From DATKQY01 sp035532475 (GTDB lineage Bacteria > Actinomycetota > Acidimicrobiia > Acidimicrobiales > Bog-793), in the NCBI GenBank assembly GCA_035532475.1, contig DATKQY010000040.1, positions 1 through 64,000 of the forward strand: 64,000 nt of DNA. Reading direction: 5' to 3'. This document shows positions 16,705 to 24,952 of the stretch, one piece after another. A program made the position numbers and the translations under genes. The notes under the pieces are model-generated. The model searched no databases and was not told where the DNA came from. It saw only the letters and a program-made list of their open reading frames with translations. Each line of letters starts with the position of its first letter. The first letter of the stretch is position 1.

Positions 16705-17799
16705 TCACGGGCCCGCCCACACCGACACGGGGACGAGCACCTCGCCGCGCATCAGCAACCTCGCCGTCCGCAACAGCGCCGCACGGCGCACGGTCAGCTC
16801 CCCGGCGTCGGTCCCGACGTCCATGGAGACGGTGAAGAAGCCGGTCGGGTGCTCGACGTCGAGATCCGTGATGCCCGAGGCCCCGGTGACGCCGGCGATC
16901 TCGGCGGCGACCGAGCCGGGGACGAGGCAGGCCGTCGCGACCGAGACCGCACCGAAGACGCCGATCGCCTCGTGCACGCGGTGCGGGATGAAGGTGCGCG
17001 TCGACACGACGCCCCCGTGCTTCGCCGGCGCCAGCAGGGTCATCTTCGGCACGGTCTTGGCGGTGACGTCGCCGAGGTTCATGAGCGGGCCGGCCGCCAG
17101 GCGGATCGACTCGACCTTGGCCTTCACCGCGGCGTCCGCCTCGATGTCGGCCGGCTCCTCGTAGCCGGTGAGGCCGAGGTCGGCGGCCGCCATGCACACG
17201 ACCGGCATGCCGTTGTCGATGCAGGTGACGCGGACGCCCTCGACGAGGTCGACCGGGCGCTTCGTCGGGAGCAGGGCCCCGCAGGACGAGCCGGCGACGT
17301 CGAGGAAGTCGATCGGGACGGGCGCGTGGCTTCCCGGGACGCCGTCGATGCGCGCCGTGCCGTCGTAGCGGACGACGCCGTCGGGCGTCTCGACGTGCGC
17401 CACGGCGAGGCTCTCGGTGTTCTCCATCCAGATGCGGACCGAGGTCGTGGGCTCCTCGGTCGCCAGCAGGCGGGCCTCCAACGCGAACGGGCCGACGCCG
17501 GCGAGGATGTTCCCGCAGTTCTGGTTGTCGGAGACCTCGGCCCGGTCCGGCCAGACCTGCAAGAAGAGGTAGTCGACGTCGGCGTCGTCACGCTCGGAGC
17601 GCTTCACGATGGCCACCTTGGACGTGAGCGGGTGCCCTCCGCCCATCCCGTCGATCTCGCGGGCGTCGGGCGAGCCCATCGCCGCCAGCAGCACGGCGTC
17701 GCGTGTCTCGGTGTCGTCCGGCAGGTCCTCTGCGAGGAAGTACAGGCCCTTCGACGTCCCGCCGCGCAGCACGGCGCAGCGGATCGCGGTCTGCGGCAT
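16705..17799 (-). CDS. ligU: 4-oxalomesaconate tautomerase / allylic isomerase (PrpF family)
   Basis: 364 residues with the PrpF/GalD diaminopimelate epimerase-like double fold. CAVLRGGTSKGLYFLAEDLP is the family N-terminus and EVSDNQNCGNILAGVGPFAL holds the conserved active-site region. GalD (Pseudomonas putida) and LigU (Sphingobium) isomerise 4-oxalomesaconate so that LigJ can hydrate it; operon position supports that role over 2-methylaconitate isomerase. The ATG overlaps the ligK stop (TAATG). Confidence 0.88.
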   Translation of the reverse strand: MPQTAIRCAVLRGGTSKGLYFLAEDLPDDTETRDAVLLAAMGSPDAREIDGMGGGHPLTSKVAIVKRSERDDADVDYLFLQVWPDRAEVSDNQNCGNILAGVGPFALEARLLATEEPTTSVRIWMENTESLAVAHVETPDGVVRYDGTARIDGVPGSHAPVPIDFLDVAGSSCGALLPTKRPVDLVEGVRVTCIDNGMPVVCMAAADLGLTGYEEPADIEADAAVKAKVESIRLAAGPLMNLGDVTAKTVPKMTLLAPAKHGGVVSTRTFIPHRVHEAIGVFGAVSVATACLVPGSVAAEIAGVTGASGITDLDVEHPTGFFTVSMDVGTDAGELTVRRAALLRTARLLMRGEVLVPVSVWAGP

Positions 17800-18485
17800 T
17801 ACGCCTCCGGCTCGTCGACGTAGCGCAGGCCACGCTCGGCGAGCTTCTCGCGCATCGAGTACAGGTCGAGCCCGAGCTCGCCCTTGGCGAGGCGCTCACG
17901 CTTGTCGGCCTCGTTCTCCTCGCGCTTGCGGGAACGCTCGAGGACCGACGCGGCCTCTTCGCGCCGGACGACGACGACGCCGTCGTCATCGGCGAGGATC
18001 ACGTCGCCCGGGCGGACGTAGGCCCCGGCGCAGACGATCGGCACCTGGACGTTCCCGGGCGTCTCCTTCACCGTGCCCTGCGCGGAGACGGCCTTCGACC
18101 AGACCGGGAAGCCCATCTCGGTCAGTTCGGCGACATCGCGCACGCCCGCGTCGATCACGAGGCCGCGCACGCCGTGCGCCACGAGGCTCGTCGCGAGGAG
18201 CTCGCCGAAGTAGCCGTCCTCGCACGGGCTCGTGGGCGTGACGACGAGCACGTCGCCCGGCTGGGCCTGCTCGACCGCGACGTGGATCGACCAGTTGTCG
18301 CCCGGCGCCACCTCGCAGGTGAGCGCGGTGCCGGCGACGCGGACGGGTCGGTAGATGGGCCGCAGGCGCGAGGCGAACAGCCCGGTCCGGCCCTGCGCCT
18401 CGTGCACCGTGGCGACGCCGTAGCGACCGAGCCCGTCGACGGTGGCGAGGTCGCTACGCCTCACATTTCGAACGACGACGGCCAT
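17799..18485 (-). CDS. ligK: 4-carboxy-4-hydroxy-2-oxoadipate aldolase (HMG/CHA aldolase, RraA fold)
   Basis: 228 residues of the LigK/ProA class II pyruvate aldolases. The family loop GYFGELLATSLVAHGVRGLV is followed by IDAGVRDVAELTEMGFPVWS, which contains the Arg-Asp pair that binds pyruvate and metal. It splits 4-carboxy-4-hydroxy-2-oxoadipate into pyruvate and oxaloacetate, the last step of the pathway. First gene of the operon; the ATG at 18485 has GGGGGTG just upstream. Confidence 0.92.
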   Translation of the reverse strand: MAVVVRNVRRSDLATVDGLGRYGVATVHEAQGRTGLFASRLRPIYRPVRVAGTALTCEVAPGDNWSIHVAVEQAQPGDVLVVTPTSPCEDGYFGELLATSLVAHGVRGLVIDAGVRDVAELTEMGFPVWSKAVSAQGTVKETPGNVQVPIVCAGAYVRPGDVILADDDGVVVVRREEAASVLERSRKREENEADKRERLAKGELGLDLYSMREKLAERGLRYVDEPEA

Positions 18486-18510
18486 GCACACCCCCGGACG
18501 GCTCCTGATC

Positions 18511-18518
18511 TGGATCCA
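18511..18518. promoter_or_regulatory. Palindrome upstream of the lig operon, possible operator
   Basis: TGGATCCA is a perfect 8-bp palindrome 26 bp before ligK; on the minus strand it overlaps a weak TACGAT hexamer that could be the -10 box. No regulator gene is adjacent. Tentative. Confidence 0.25.
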
Positions 18519-18650
18519 TCGTATCCGCGCCCGATGCGGCGGTCGGTGGGCGTCGCGGCCGCCGGCCGAGACCGCCGGGCACGCCATCGGCGTCTGCTCG
18601 CCACGGATCCCGAGGTCAGTGTTACAGCCCGCCCGGGACAGCGCGGGCCG

Positions 18651-19234
18651 CCGGCCTTCGAGCACCACGGCGAGCTTCCCCGCCTCGCACGAGGGGCGCT
18701 CTCGGTGACCGTGCTCGCCGGCTCGGCCGCCGGCGCGGCGCCCTCCCCGGCCCGCACGGTCCGCGCGACCGTCGCGCTGGAGGTCACGGCGCCCGCCGGC
18801 GGCAGCGGGACCCTCGCGCTCGATCCCGCGTTCGAGCACGGTGTCGCGGTGCTCGACGCTGCCGTGTCCCTCGAGGGTGCCGTGCTGGCTCCGGACCTCC
18901 TGTGCCACCTCGGCGTCGGCCGCGACGAGCTCGGACTTCGCGCCGGGCCGGACGGCGCGCGCGTGCTGCTGATCGGGGGCGAGCCCCTCGCCGAGGGGAT
19001 CGTCGTCTGGTGGAACTTCGTCGGGCGCAGCACCGAGGAGATCGCCGGGGCCCGAGCGGACTGGGAGTCCGGCCTGCGCTTCGGCGAGGTTCGCGGCGCC
19101 GGGCGGACTGGGAGTCCGGCCGGCGCTTCGGCGAGGTTCGCGGCGCCGCGACGCCGCGCGTCGCAGCGCCGCCCATGCCCCCCGGACGGCTCCGCTCGAC
19201 GGGGGAAGCGTGGGAACGCCCCCGCCCGAGCTGA
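18651..19234 (+). pseudogene. Pirin-family remnant (C-terminal half), frameshifted by a 47-bp tandem duplication
   Basis: The translated segment from GELPRLARGALSVTVLAGSA through LALDPAFEHGVAVLDAAVSLEGAV and LLIGGEPLAEGIVVWWNFVG to RSTEEIAGARADWESG matches the C-terminal cupin of pirins (the LIGGxPL and eEIxxAxxDW motifs). The N-terminal cupin with its metal-binding HPHRGFE-type motif is absent upstream; 18486-18650 holds no recognisable gene. At 19056-19149 a 47-bp segment is present twice. As 47 is not a multiple of 3, the second copy is read in another frame: reading ADWESGRRFGEVRG continues to a TGA at 19234 in the probable original frame. No good start codon is present. Confidence 0.7.
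19056..19149. repeat. 47-bp tandem duplication
   Basis: Two nearly identical copies, 19056-19102 and 19103-19149, both beginning GCGGACTGGGAGTCCGGC. They differ at one internal base (T or G after CC) and at the last base. It lies at the 3' end of the pirin remnant and shifts its frame. Confidence 0.9.
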
Positions 19235-19236
19235 CC

Positions 19237-19242
19237 TAGATT
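19237..19242 (+). promoter_or_regulatory. Leaderless -10 box of the DUF2342 gene
   Basis: TAGATT lies 6 nt before the ATG at 19249. Confidence 0.55.
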
Positions 19243-19248
19243 CGCCCC

Positions 19249-20535
19249 ATGGACCCCGACCTGCCCGCCGGGATGGGCGGCTTCTTCCCGGGGATGCTCA
19301 ACGACCTCCTCCGCCTGCTCCGGACCGATTCGCCGATCCAGTGGGACCTCGCCCTCCAGCTCGCCCAGACGATCGCCGGGGAGAACGGCCCGGAGGCGAA
19401 CGTGGACCCGCTCGCTCGCATCCGCCTGGAGGAGCTGGCGCGCATCGCCGAGCTCCACGTCGCCGACGTCACCGGCATGGCGACGACGCCGGACGGCCGC
19501 CCCGTCGCCGTGGTCGGCGCCAGCCGGGTCGACTGGGCCCGGCGCAGCCTCGAGAGCTGGCGCGGGGTCATCGAGGCCATCGCGGGGGCGCTCGCCCCAC
19601 CGCCGGCGCCGGCCGAGGCCGAGACGACCGCCGGCGCCGACCGCGGGGAGGGCGGCGAGGGCCCCGACCTGGCGGCGTTCCTCAGCCAGTGGACGACGGC
19701 GGTCGCCCCGGCGCTGATCGCCATGCAGGTGGGCTCGGTCGTCGGTCACCTCGCCCGGCGCACGCTCGGCCAGTACGAGCTCCCGCTCCCGCGCCGTGCC
19801 AGCGGGGAGCTGCTCGTCGTCCCGGCGAACGCCGCGGAGTTCGCCACCGACTGGAGCCTGCCGCCCGACGACGTCGCGCTTTGGCTCGCCGTGCGCGACG
19901 TCACCACCCACGCGGTGCTCTCCCGCCCGCACGTCTCCGCGCGCCTCGAGACGCTCCTGGTCGAGCAGGCCCGGGGCTTTCGGCCGGACCCCAGCGCGCT
20001 CGAGGCCCGGCTCGGGGAGGCGGAGGGCGGGCTCGGGGACCTCGGCGACCTCACGAGGCTCCTCGCCGATCCCGCCGCGCTCCAGGAGGTGGCCGAGACG
20101 CCCGAGCTGCGGCGGGTGCGTGCCGAGCTCCAGGCCCTCGGGGCGACGATCGGCGGCTACGTCGAGTGGGCGACGGACACCGCGGCGCTCCACGCGATCG
20201 GCGCCCGGGCGGCGATCCGGGAGGCGATGCGGCGGCGCCGGGTCGAGCGCGGCGAGCAGGAGCGCGTCGCCGAGGCCCTCTTCGGCCTCCTCCTCGACCA
20301 GGACCAGCTCGACCGGGGCGAGGCCTTCGTCCGGGGGGTGCTGGAGCGCGGTGGCGAGTCCGAGCTCGCCAAACTCTGGGTCGTCGAGGCGAGCCTGCCG
20401 ACGCCGGCCGAGGTCGACGCGCCGGGCCTGTGGATCGAGCGGGTCAACCTGCCGAGGCTCGCCGGGGAACCCGAGGCCGGCGGCGACACCGGAGGGGACG
20501 GGACGCCCGACGGCGGCGACGCTCCCCCGCGATGA
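19249..20535 (+). CDS. DUF2342 / zincin-like metallopeptidase-family protein
   Basis: 428 residues of an actinobacterial family annotated as zinc-dependent metalloprotease-like (DUF2342). Family landmarks are PIQWDLALQLAQTIAGE near the N-terminus, PALIAMQVGSVVGHLARRTLGQYELPLP in the middle (split here for readability: PALIAMQVGSVVGHL, then ARRTLGQYELPLP), and YVEWATDTAALHAIGARAAI. At the position of the metallopeptidase helix the sequence is WLAVRDVTTHAVLSRP, so no HExxH is present and catalysis is doubtful. The C-terminal ~30 residues are Gly/Asp-rich. The start is fixed by the TAGATT box 6 nt upstream. Confidence 0.75.
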   Translation: MDPDLPAGMGGFFPGMLNDLLRLLRTDSPIQWDLALQLAQTIAGENGPEANVDPLARIRLEELARIAELHVADVTGMATTPDGRPVAVVGASRVDWARRSLESWRGVIEAIAGALAPPPAPAEAETTAGADRGEGGEGPDLAAFLSQWTTAVAPALIAMQVGSVVGHLARRTLGQYELPLPRRASGELLVVPANAAEFATDWSLPPDDVALWLAVRDVTTHAVLSRPHVSARLETLLVEQARGFRPDPSALEARLGEAEGGLGDLGDLTRLLADPAALQEVAETPELRRVRAELQALGATIGGYVEWATDTAALHAIGARAAIREAMRRRRVERGEQERVAEALFGLLLDQDQLDRGEAFVRGVLERGGESELAKLWVVEASLPTPAEVDAPGLWIERVNLPRLAGEPEAGGDTGGDGTPDGGDAPPR

Positions 20536-20618
20536 CCCCTCCCGGCCGGCGGACCGGGCCGAAGCGACAGCCGTTTCGACCGCCCCGCACGACGTCGTGT
20601 CCGGGCGGCGCGCGGCGC

Positions 20619-20912
20619 TCAGCCCCCGGCGGGGCCATCCTCCTCCGGCAGGCCGAGATCCCACTCCAGCAGGAGGTTCTCCCGCTCGGCGTCACGGACG
20701 ACGCGCTCGCGGTTGCGGCGGAACTGCGGGTCGTGCGGCGGGAGCAGGACCAGGCGGGCGAGCGCGCGCTCGCGGAAGGCCTCGATCACGGCGCGCTCGC
20801 CGAACTCCGACTCGACCTCCCAGTGGGGCGCCACGGGGCCGAGGTAGACGACGCGGACGTGGCCCCGGGGGGGTTCGGGCGGCGCGGTCTCCTCGACGTG
20901 CGGCATGGTCAT
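20619..20912 (-). CDS. Small conserved hypothetical protein
   Basis: 97 residues, acidic, no membrane segment. Readable parts are RGHVRVVYLGPVAPHWEVES, FGERAVIEAFRERALARLVL and LLPPHDPQFRRNRERVVRDA. I do not recognise a domain. The start at ATG 20912 has GAGGAG 7 nt upstream, and a TAGACT box sits ~32 nt before it, so this gene has a normal leader. It is divergent from the first whiB gene and convergent with the DUF2342 gene. Confidence 0.65.
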   Translation of the reverse strand: MTMPHVEETAPPEPPRGHVRVVYLGPVAPHWEVESEFGERAVIEAFRERALARLVLLPPHDPQFRRNRERVVRDAERENLLLEWDLGLPEEDGPAGG

Positions 20913-20943
20913 GCGAAGCTCCTCGCTCTCGGTACGGCGCTCG

Positions 20944-20949
20944 AGTCTA
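20944..20949 (-). promoter_or_regulatory. -10 box of the small hypothetical gene
   Basis: TAGACT on the minus strand, 31 nt before the ATG at 20912; unlike the leaderless genes there is room for the GAGGAG site. Confidence 0.4.
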
Positions 20950-21095
20950 CCGAGGCGCCCGGGATCGCCCGGGGCGGTACGTCGGGGCCCGCCGCAACGA
21001 GTTCGACACCGGAGCGACGGCAAGCTGCGCGCGCTCCGTCACCATCGTCACCACGCGACGCGCGAGCATCGTCGGTGAGCGTGGTGCCCGATGGG

Positions 21096-21124
21096 GTGAC
21101 GGCGTGCGCCAAAAGGTGTAACGT
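21096..21124 (+). promoter_or_regulatory. Candidate whiB promoter
   Basis: GTGACG (21096-21101), 17 nt, then TAACGT (21119-21124). GTAAC recurs 6 nt further on (GTAACGTAGTCGTAAC). It implies a leader of roughly 125 nt before whiB. Confidence 0.4.
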
Positions 21125-21254
21125 AGTCGTAACAGTAGGGTCCATCGGGCGCCCGGGGCGACGAAAGTGCCGTCGCACCAGCGAATCCGGCGGAGCAACC
21201 AGCGTGTCACGGGGCGATGCCCATGCAATGCGCGCCGCGCTGCTGGCGGGCAGA

Positions 21255-21512
21255 ATGGTGGTTGTGATGGACACGGTGTGGATGGCGGAGGGCAAGTGCC
21301 GGGACCTCCCACCCGAGACCTTCTTCCCGAGTGACGGGGTCGGTGTCGACGTGGCCAGGCGCATCTGCGCCGACTGCCCGGTGAAGGCGCCGTGCCTCGA
21401 GTACGCCATGGAGAACCACATCGACCACGGCGTCTGGGGTGGCACCTCAGAGCGCGAGCGCCGCCGCCTCGCGCGCCAGCGCCGTCACCTCACCCTGCAC
21501 CCGGTGCGCTGA
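21255..21512 (+). CDS. WhiB-family iron-sulfur transcriptional regulator
   Basis: 81-85 residues depending on start. The four cluster Cys are present: GKCRDLPPETFFPSD, ICADCPVKAPC (C-x2-C-x5-C). The G[VI]WGG turn and basic tail follow: HGVWGGTSERERRRLARQRR. WhiB proteins carry a 4Fe-4S cluster and act with the principal sigma factor, often in division, redox or antibiotic responses. In-frame starts are ATG 21255 and ATG 21267 (MDTVWMAEGKC); neither has a strong ribosome binding site. A second whiB gene lies 1 kb away in the opposite orientation. Confidence 0.92.
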   Translation: MVVVMDTVWMAEGKCRDLPPETFFPSDGVGVDVARRICADCPVKAPCLEYAMENHIDHGVWGGTSERERRRLARQRRHLTLHPVR

Positions 21513-21613
21513 GCCCGCAGGCCTGCCCACGGCGGCGCGGCCACCGCCCGCCCGTGTTCGCCTCGCCGTCCAGGCGCGCCCTGGACGGCCGCGCGACCTC
21601 CGCCTGAGCCGCC

Positions 21614-22432
21614 GTGCTCCAGTGCGTCGTCAACCTGAGCGAAGGCCGCCGTGCGGAGGTCATCGCCCAGATCGCCAGAGCCGCTGGCGCGACGCTGCTC
21701 GACGTGCACACCGACGCCTGGCACAACCGGAGCGTGCTGACCCTCGCCGGGCCGGGGACCGAAGACGCCATCCGGGCCGTCGCGGCCGGCGCCGTCGAGC
21801 TGCTCCACCTCCCCGCGCACGAAGGGGTCCACCCCCGCCTCGGCGTCGTCGACGTGGTCCCCTTCGTCCCGCTCCTGCCCGGTGCCGGTCCCGACGAGCT
21901 CGCCGCGGCGCCGCTCGGGGAGGCCGTTCGCGCGCGGGAGGACTTCCTCCGCTACGCGGGCGAGGTGCTCGGCATCCCGGCCTTCCGCTACGGCCCGGAG
22001 CGTTCGCTCCCCGAGGTGCGCCGCGGGGCGTTCGTGGACCTGGCGCCCGACGCCGGACCGGCCTCGCCGCACCCGAGCGCCGGGTCCTGCTGCGTCGGGG
22101 CCCGGCGGGTGCTCGTCGCCTACAACCTCGTCCTCGAGCGCCCCGATCTCGATCTGGCCCGCAGGATCGCCCGGGAGCTGCGCTCGCCGGACGTCCGCGC
22201 GCTGGCCTTCGTCGCCGGCCGCGCCATCCAGGTCTCGTGCAACCTCGTCGCGCCGTGGCGCTTCGGGCCGCTCGAGGCGTTCGACGCCGTCGCCGGCCGC
22301 GCCGACGTCGCCTCGGCAGAGCTGGTCGGGCTCGTGCCCGAGAGCGTGCTCGAGCGGGTGCCGCGGGAGCGCTGGGCGCAGCTCGACCTCGGCGAGGACC
22401 GCACGGTCGAGGCCCGCCTGGCACGCGGCTGA
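21614..22432 (+). CDS. Glutamate formimidoyltransferase (single-domain)
   Basis: 272 residues, matching only the formimidoyltransferase part of FTCD, with no cyclodeaminase domain. Family features are CVVNLSEGRRAEVIAQIARA, the HTDAWHNRSVLTLAGP segment with the catalytic-region His, HEGVHPRLGVVDVVPFVPL and QVSCNLV. The enzyme moves the formimino group of N-formiminoglutamate to tetrahydrofolate, normally in histidine breakdown; no hut gene is nearby, so its substrate here is inferred. GTG start at 21614, ~100 bp behind whiB. Confidence 0.85.
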   Translation: MLQCVVNLSEGRRAEVIAQIARAAGATLLDVHTDAWHNRSVLTLAGPGTEDAIRAVAAGAVELLHLPAHEGVHPRLGVVDVVPFVPLLPGAGPDELAAAPLGEAVRAREDFLRYAGEVLGIPAFRYGPERSLPEVRRGAFVDLAPDAGPASPHPSAGSCCVGARRVLVAYNLVLERPDLDLARRIARELRSPDVRALAFVAGRAIQVSCNLVAPWRFGPLEAFDAVAGRADVASAELVGLVPESVLERVPRERWAQLDLGEDRTVEARLARG

Positions 22433-22455
22433 CGCCGCGTCCGGGCGGCCTCAGC

Positions 22456-22731
22456 TCACGATGCTGCGGCCTCGCGCTGCTGGAGCAGCCGGGCCCGGCG
22501 CACGCGGCGGCGCTCCCGCTCGCTCATCCCACCCCAGATGCCGAACTTCTCACCGTTCGCGATCGCGAACTCGAGGCAGTCCTCGCGCACCACGCAGCCG
22601 CGGCACACTTCCTTCGCCTCCCGGGTCGACGAGCCCCGCTCCGGGAAGAAGAGCTCCGGGTCCACGCCCATGCAGTTCGCACGGGACTGCCATCCCCGCT
22701 CGGCTCCACCTATGAGCGCTCGGATGTCCAC
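22456..22731 (-). CDS. WhiB-family iron-sulfur transcriptional regulator
   Basis: 91 residues. The four Cys are SRANCMGVDPELFFPERG and VCRGCVVREDC, followed by FGIWGGMSERERRRVRRARL. Two GTG codons are close (22737 and 22731). GGGGAGG directly touches the first and is ~6 nt before the second, so 22731 (MDIRALIGGAERG) is preferred. Different subgroup from the other WhiB of this window (longer N-terminus, C-x2-C-x5-C with R/V-rich insert). It converges on the formimidoyltransferase gene. Confidence 0.9.
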   Translation of the reverse strand: MDIRALIGGAERGWQSRANCMGVDPELFFPERGSSTREAKEVCRGCVVREDCLEFAIANGEKFGIWGGMSERERRRVRRARLLQQREAAAS

Positions 22732-22853
22732 CGGCACCCTCCCCTCTCAGCGTCCGCCACCAGGCCGCGAGTGGCGACGGTGGAATTACACCGCTGTCAT
22801 CATCATGGACCCAAAAGGGCAGTTTCGCAAGGGGGCAATCGCGAAAGCGCCGG

Positions 22854-24923
22854 TCAGGCGCCGTGGCGGAGGCGGCGGCTCGAGGCCGAGCGGTGCTCGA
22901 CGAAGTCGACCAGCACGTAGTCCCCGAGCGTCTCCGGTGTCGTGAAGAAGGCGCGCCCGCGGTTGCGGCGGGTCATCAGCTCGACGAAGGAGCGCAGCCC
23001 CCCGGTCGCGTCGAGCACGAAGGTGTTGATCCGGATGCGCTCGCGGGTGCAGCGGGCCACCTCCTGCAGCGTCGCCTCGAGGGTCTCGGGCACCGTCGGG
23101 TAGTTGAAGAAGACCCCGCCGTCGGGCAGGACGTGCGCCGTCGGCTCGCCGTCGGTGATCACGATCACCTGCTTCGAGCCGCTGCGGTGGGCCAGCATCT
23201 TGCGCGAGAGCGCCAGCGCGTGCTGGAGATTGGTCCCGTAGGCGAAGTCCCAGGAGACCTCGGGGAGCTCCTCGGGCCGGATCTCGCGCGCCGTCGCCGA
23301 GAAGCCGACGAGGCCCAGGTAGTCGCGCGGGTAGCGCGACGCGATGAGCGCCTGCAGTGCCATCGCCACCTTCTTCGCCGCGAGGAAGTTGTCGCGCATC
23401 GGCATCGAGAGCGACAGGTCGACGCACAGCACCGTCGACGCAGCGCTCAGGTGCTCGCTGCGCTCGATGGCGAAATCGTCGACCTGGAGGCGGATCGGCA
23501 GCTCGACGCCCGCGCGCCCGGCCGGCCCGCCGCGCTGGTCGGCGGCGGTGCGGGCGATGGCGTTGCGGATCGTCTGCTCGATCTGCACGTGGAACGGGTC
23601 GCCGTGCTCGTAGCTCTTCGTCTCGCCCTCCCGCTCGTGGCCGAGGCCCGGGCTCTGGTGGGCATGGTCGCCGATGCGGTCCCGCCGGAGGCGGGCGAAC
23701 AGCTCGTCGAGGGCCTTCGTGCCGAGTCGCCGCAGCCCCCGCGGGGTGAGCCTCAGCCGGCCCTGCTTGCGCCGCGCCAGGCCGGCCTCCTCGAGGCGAC
23801 GGGTCAGCTCGGCGAGCGCCTGCAGGGACGCCGCGGCGTCGTGGCCGAGGAGCTCGGCCGCCGCCTCCGGGTCGACCTCGGCGAGGGTCGTCGGGTCGGT
23901 CCCGGCGCTGAGGAGCTGCTCGAGCTGGGAGAGCTGGCCGAGCTGGCCGAACAGGTCGGCGGCACCTGCCATGGCGATCGGGTCGCCACCGGACATCGTG
24001 AACCCCCGGTCCCAGCCCGCCGCGGGCAACGCGTCGCGGAGGTTGTTGGCGAGGCGGTCGACCTGCCACGCGAGGTCGAGGTCGCCGAGCAGCTCCTCCA
24101 TCAGCGCGGCGAGCTCGGCGCGCTGCTCCTCGGTCATCGAGGCGACGAGGGCGGAGGCCGCCGCCATGCGCTCGGCCATCTGGGCGAGCAGCTCGTCGAG
24201 GTCGCGCGGGCTGCCCGGGAAGAGGTCGCCGAACTGCTCCATGAACTGGTCGAAGGAGGGGTCGGGCGGCTCGCCCGCTGCGCGCTGCTCGAGCATCCGG
24301 TTGAGGGCGTCGAGGCCGGCGCGCAGGTGCTCTCGCTCCTCGGGCCCGGCCGCGGCCATCGCTCCCGCCGCCCGGTCGAGCTGGAGCTGGGTGAGGTCGT
24401 GGCGGAGCTGCTCCACCAGCTGCTCGAAACGCTCCCGGGCCTCCTCGGACACGAAGTCGTAGTTGGCGAGGGCGTGGATCTGGTCGGCGAGCCCCGCCGG
24501 GAGCAGGTCGAGCTCGGCGTGGTGCTCGCCAGCCCGGCGCGCCGCGTCGCGACTCGCGTCCTCGCCGCCCGCGGCCGCGGCGCGCGCCGCCTCGTCGTCG
24601 ATCGCCCGGCGCTCCGTCGACAGGACCTCGTCGAGGGCCCGCACGACGTCGTCGGTGAGACCGGACAGGTCGTGGGAGGCCAGCTCCTGGCGGCGCTGGC
24701 GGATCCGTTCGAGCAGCTCCTGCAGCCCGGCGACCCGCTGGCCGTCGCGGGTGGTGAACCCCTCCTGCAGCAGGCGCCGGAGGGCGGCGTCGAGGTCGCC
24801 GTGGTAGAGGAGGTCGTCGGAGACCTGGGCGAGGACCTCGTCGCCGTCGAGGACGACCGGACGCTGGGACCCGTCCCAGCGCGAGTAGCGCCAGCGGGCG
24901 CTCGAGCGTGGTGGAGGGATCAT
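22854..24923 (-). CDS. VWA-domain protein paired with an AAA+ ATPase
   Basis: 689 residues. The N-terminal ~440 residues are helical and Glu/Arg/Leu-rich (for example LLEELLGDLDLAWQVDRL-like segments), with no membrane helix. The C-terminus is a von Willebrand factor A domain with an intact MIDAS: CVDLSLSMPMRDN, YGTNLQHALALS and VIVITDGEPTAHVLP. Together with the adjacent ATPase gene (29 bp gap) it forms a MoxR/ChlI-VWA type pair, which in other systems remodels or inserts metal into a target protein. The target is not evident. ATG start at 24923. Confidence 0.8.
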   Translation of the reverse strand: MIPPPRSSARWRYSRWDGSQRPVVLDGDEVLAQVSDDLLYHGDLDAALRRLLQEGFTTRDGQRVAGLQELLERIRQRRQELASHDLSGLTDDVVRALDEVLSTERRAIDDEAARAAAAGGEDASRDAARRAGEHHAELDLLPAGLADQIHALANYDFVSEEARERFEQLVEQLRHDLTQLQLDRAAGAMAAAGPEEREHLRAGLDALNRMLEQRAAGEPPDPSFDQFMEQFGDLFPGSPRDLDELLAQMAERMAAASALVASMTEEQRAELAALMEELLGDLDLAWQVDRLANNLRDALPAAGWDRGFTMSGGDPIAMAGAADLFGQLGQLSQLEQLLSAGTDPTTLAEVDPEAAAELLGHDAAASLQALAELTRRLEEAGLARRKQGRLRLTPRGLRRLGTKALDELFARLRRDRIGDHAHQSPGLGHEREGETKSYEHGDPFHVQIEQTIRNAIARTAADQRGGPAGRAGVELPIRLQVDDFAIERSEHLSAASTVLCVDLSLSMPMRDNFLAAKKVAMALQALIASRYPRDYLGLVGFSATAREIRPEELPEVSWDFAYGTNLQHALALSRKMLAHRSGSKQVIVITDGEPTAHVLPDGGVFFNYPTVPETLEATLQEVARCTRERIRINTFVLDATGGLRSFVELMTRRNRGRAFFTTPETLGDYVLVDFVEHRSASSRRLRHGA

Positions 24924-24952
24924 CGCGCCCGGTCTCGCCTCGTCGCCCGACG

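Larger units (their letters stand above)
20913..21254. other. Divergent intergenic region between the small hypothetical gene and whiB
   Basis: 342 bp without a gene. It holds the -10 box of the leftward gene at its left end and a candidate whiB promoter in the middle; beyond that I see no hairpin or RNA structure I can name. The right half is a probable ~125-nt whiB leader. Confidence 0.5.

Noticed and set aside
17703..21512. Very long plus-strand open frame spanning 3.8 kb
   Set aside because: It reads antisense through ligU/ligK, then through the pirin remnant and DUF2342 out of frame. Only its last part (WhiB) and the pirin segment are real; the rest is a GC-rich shadow.
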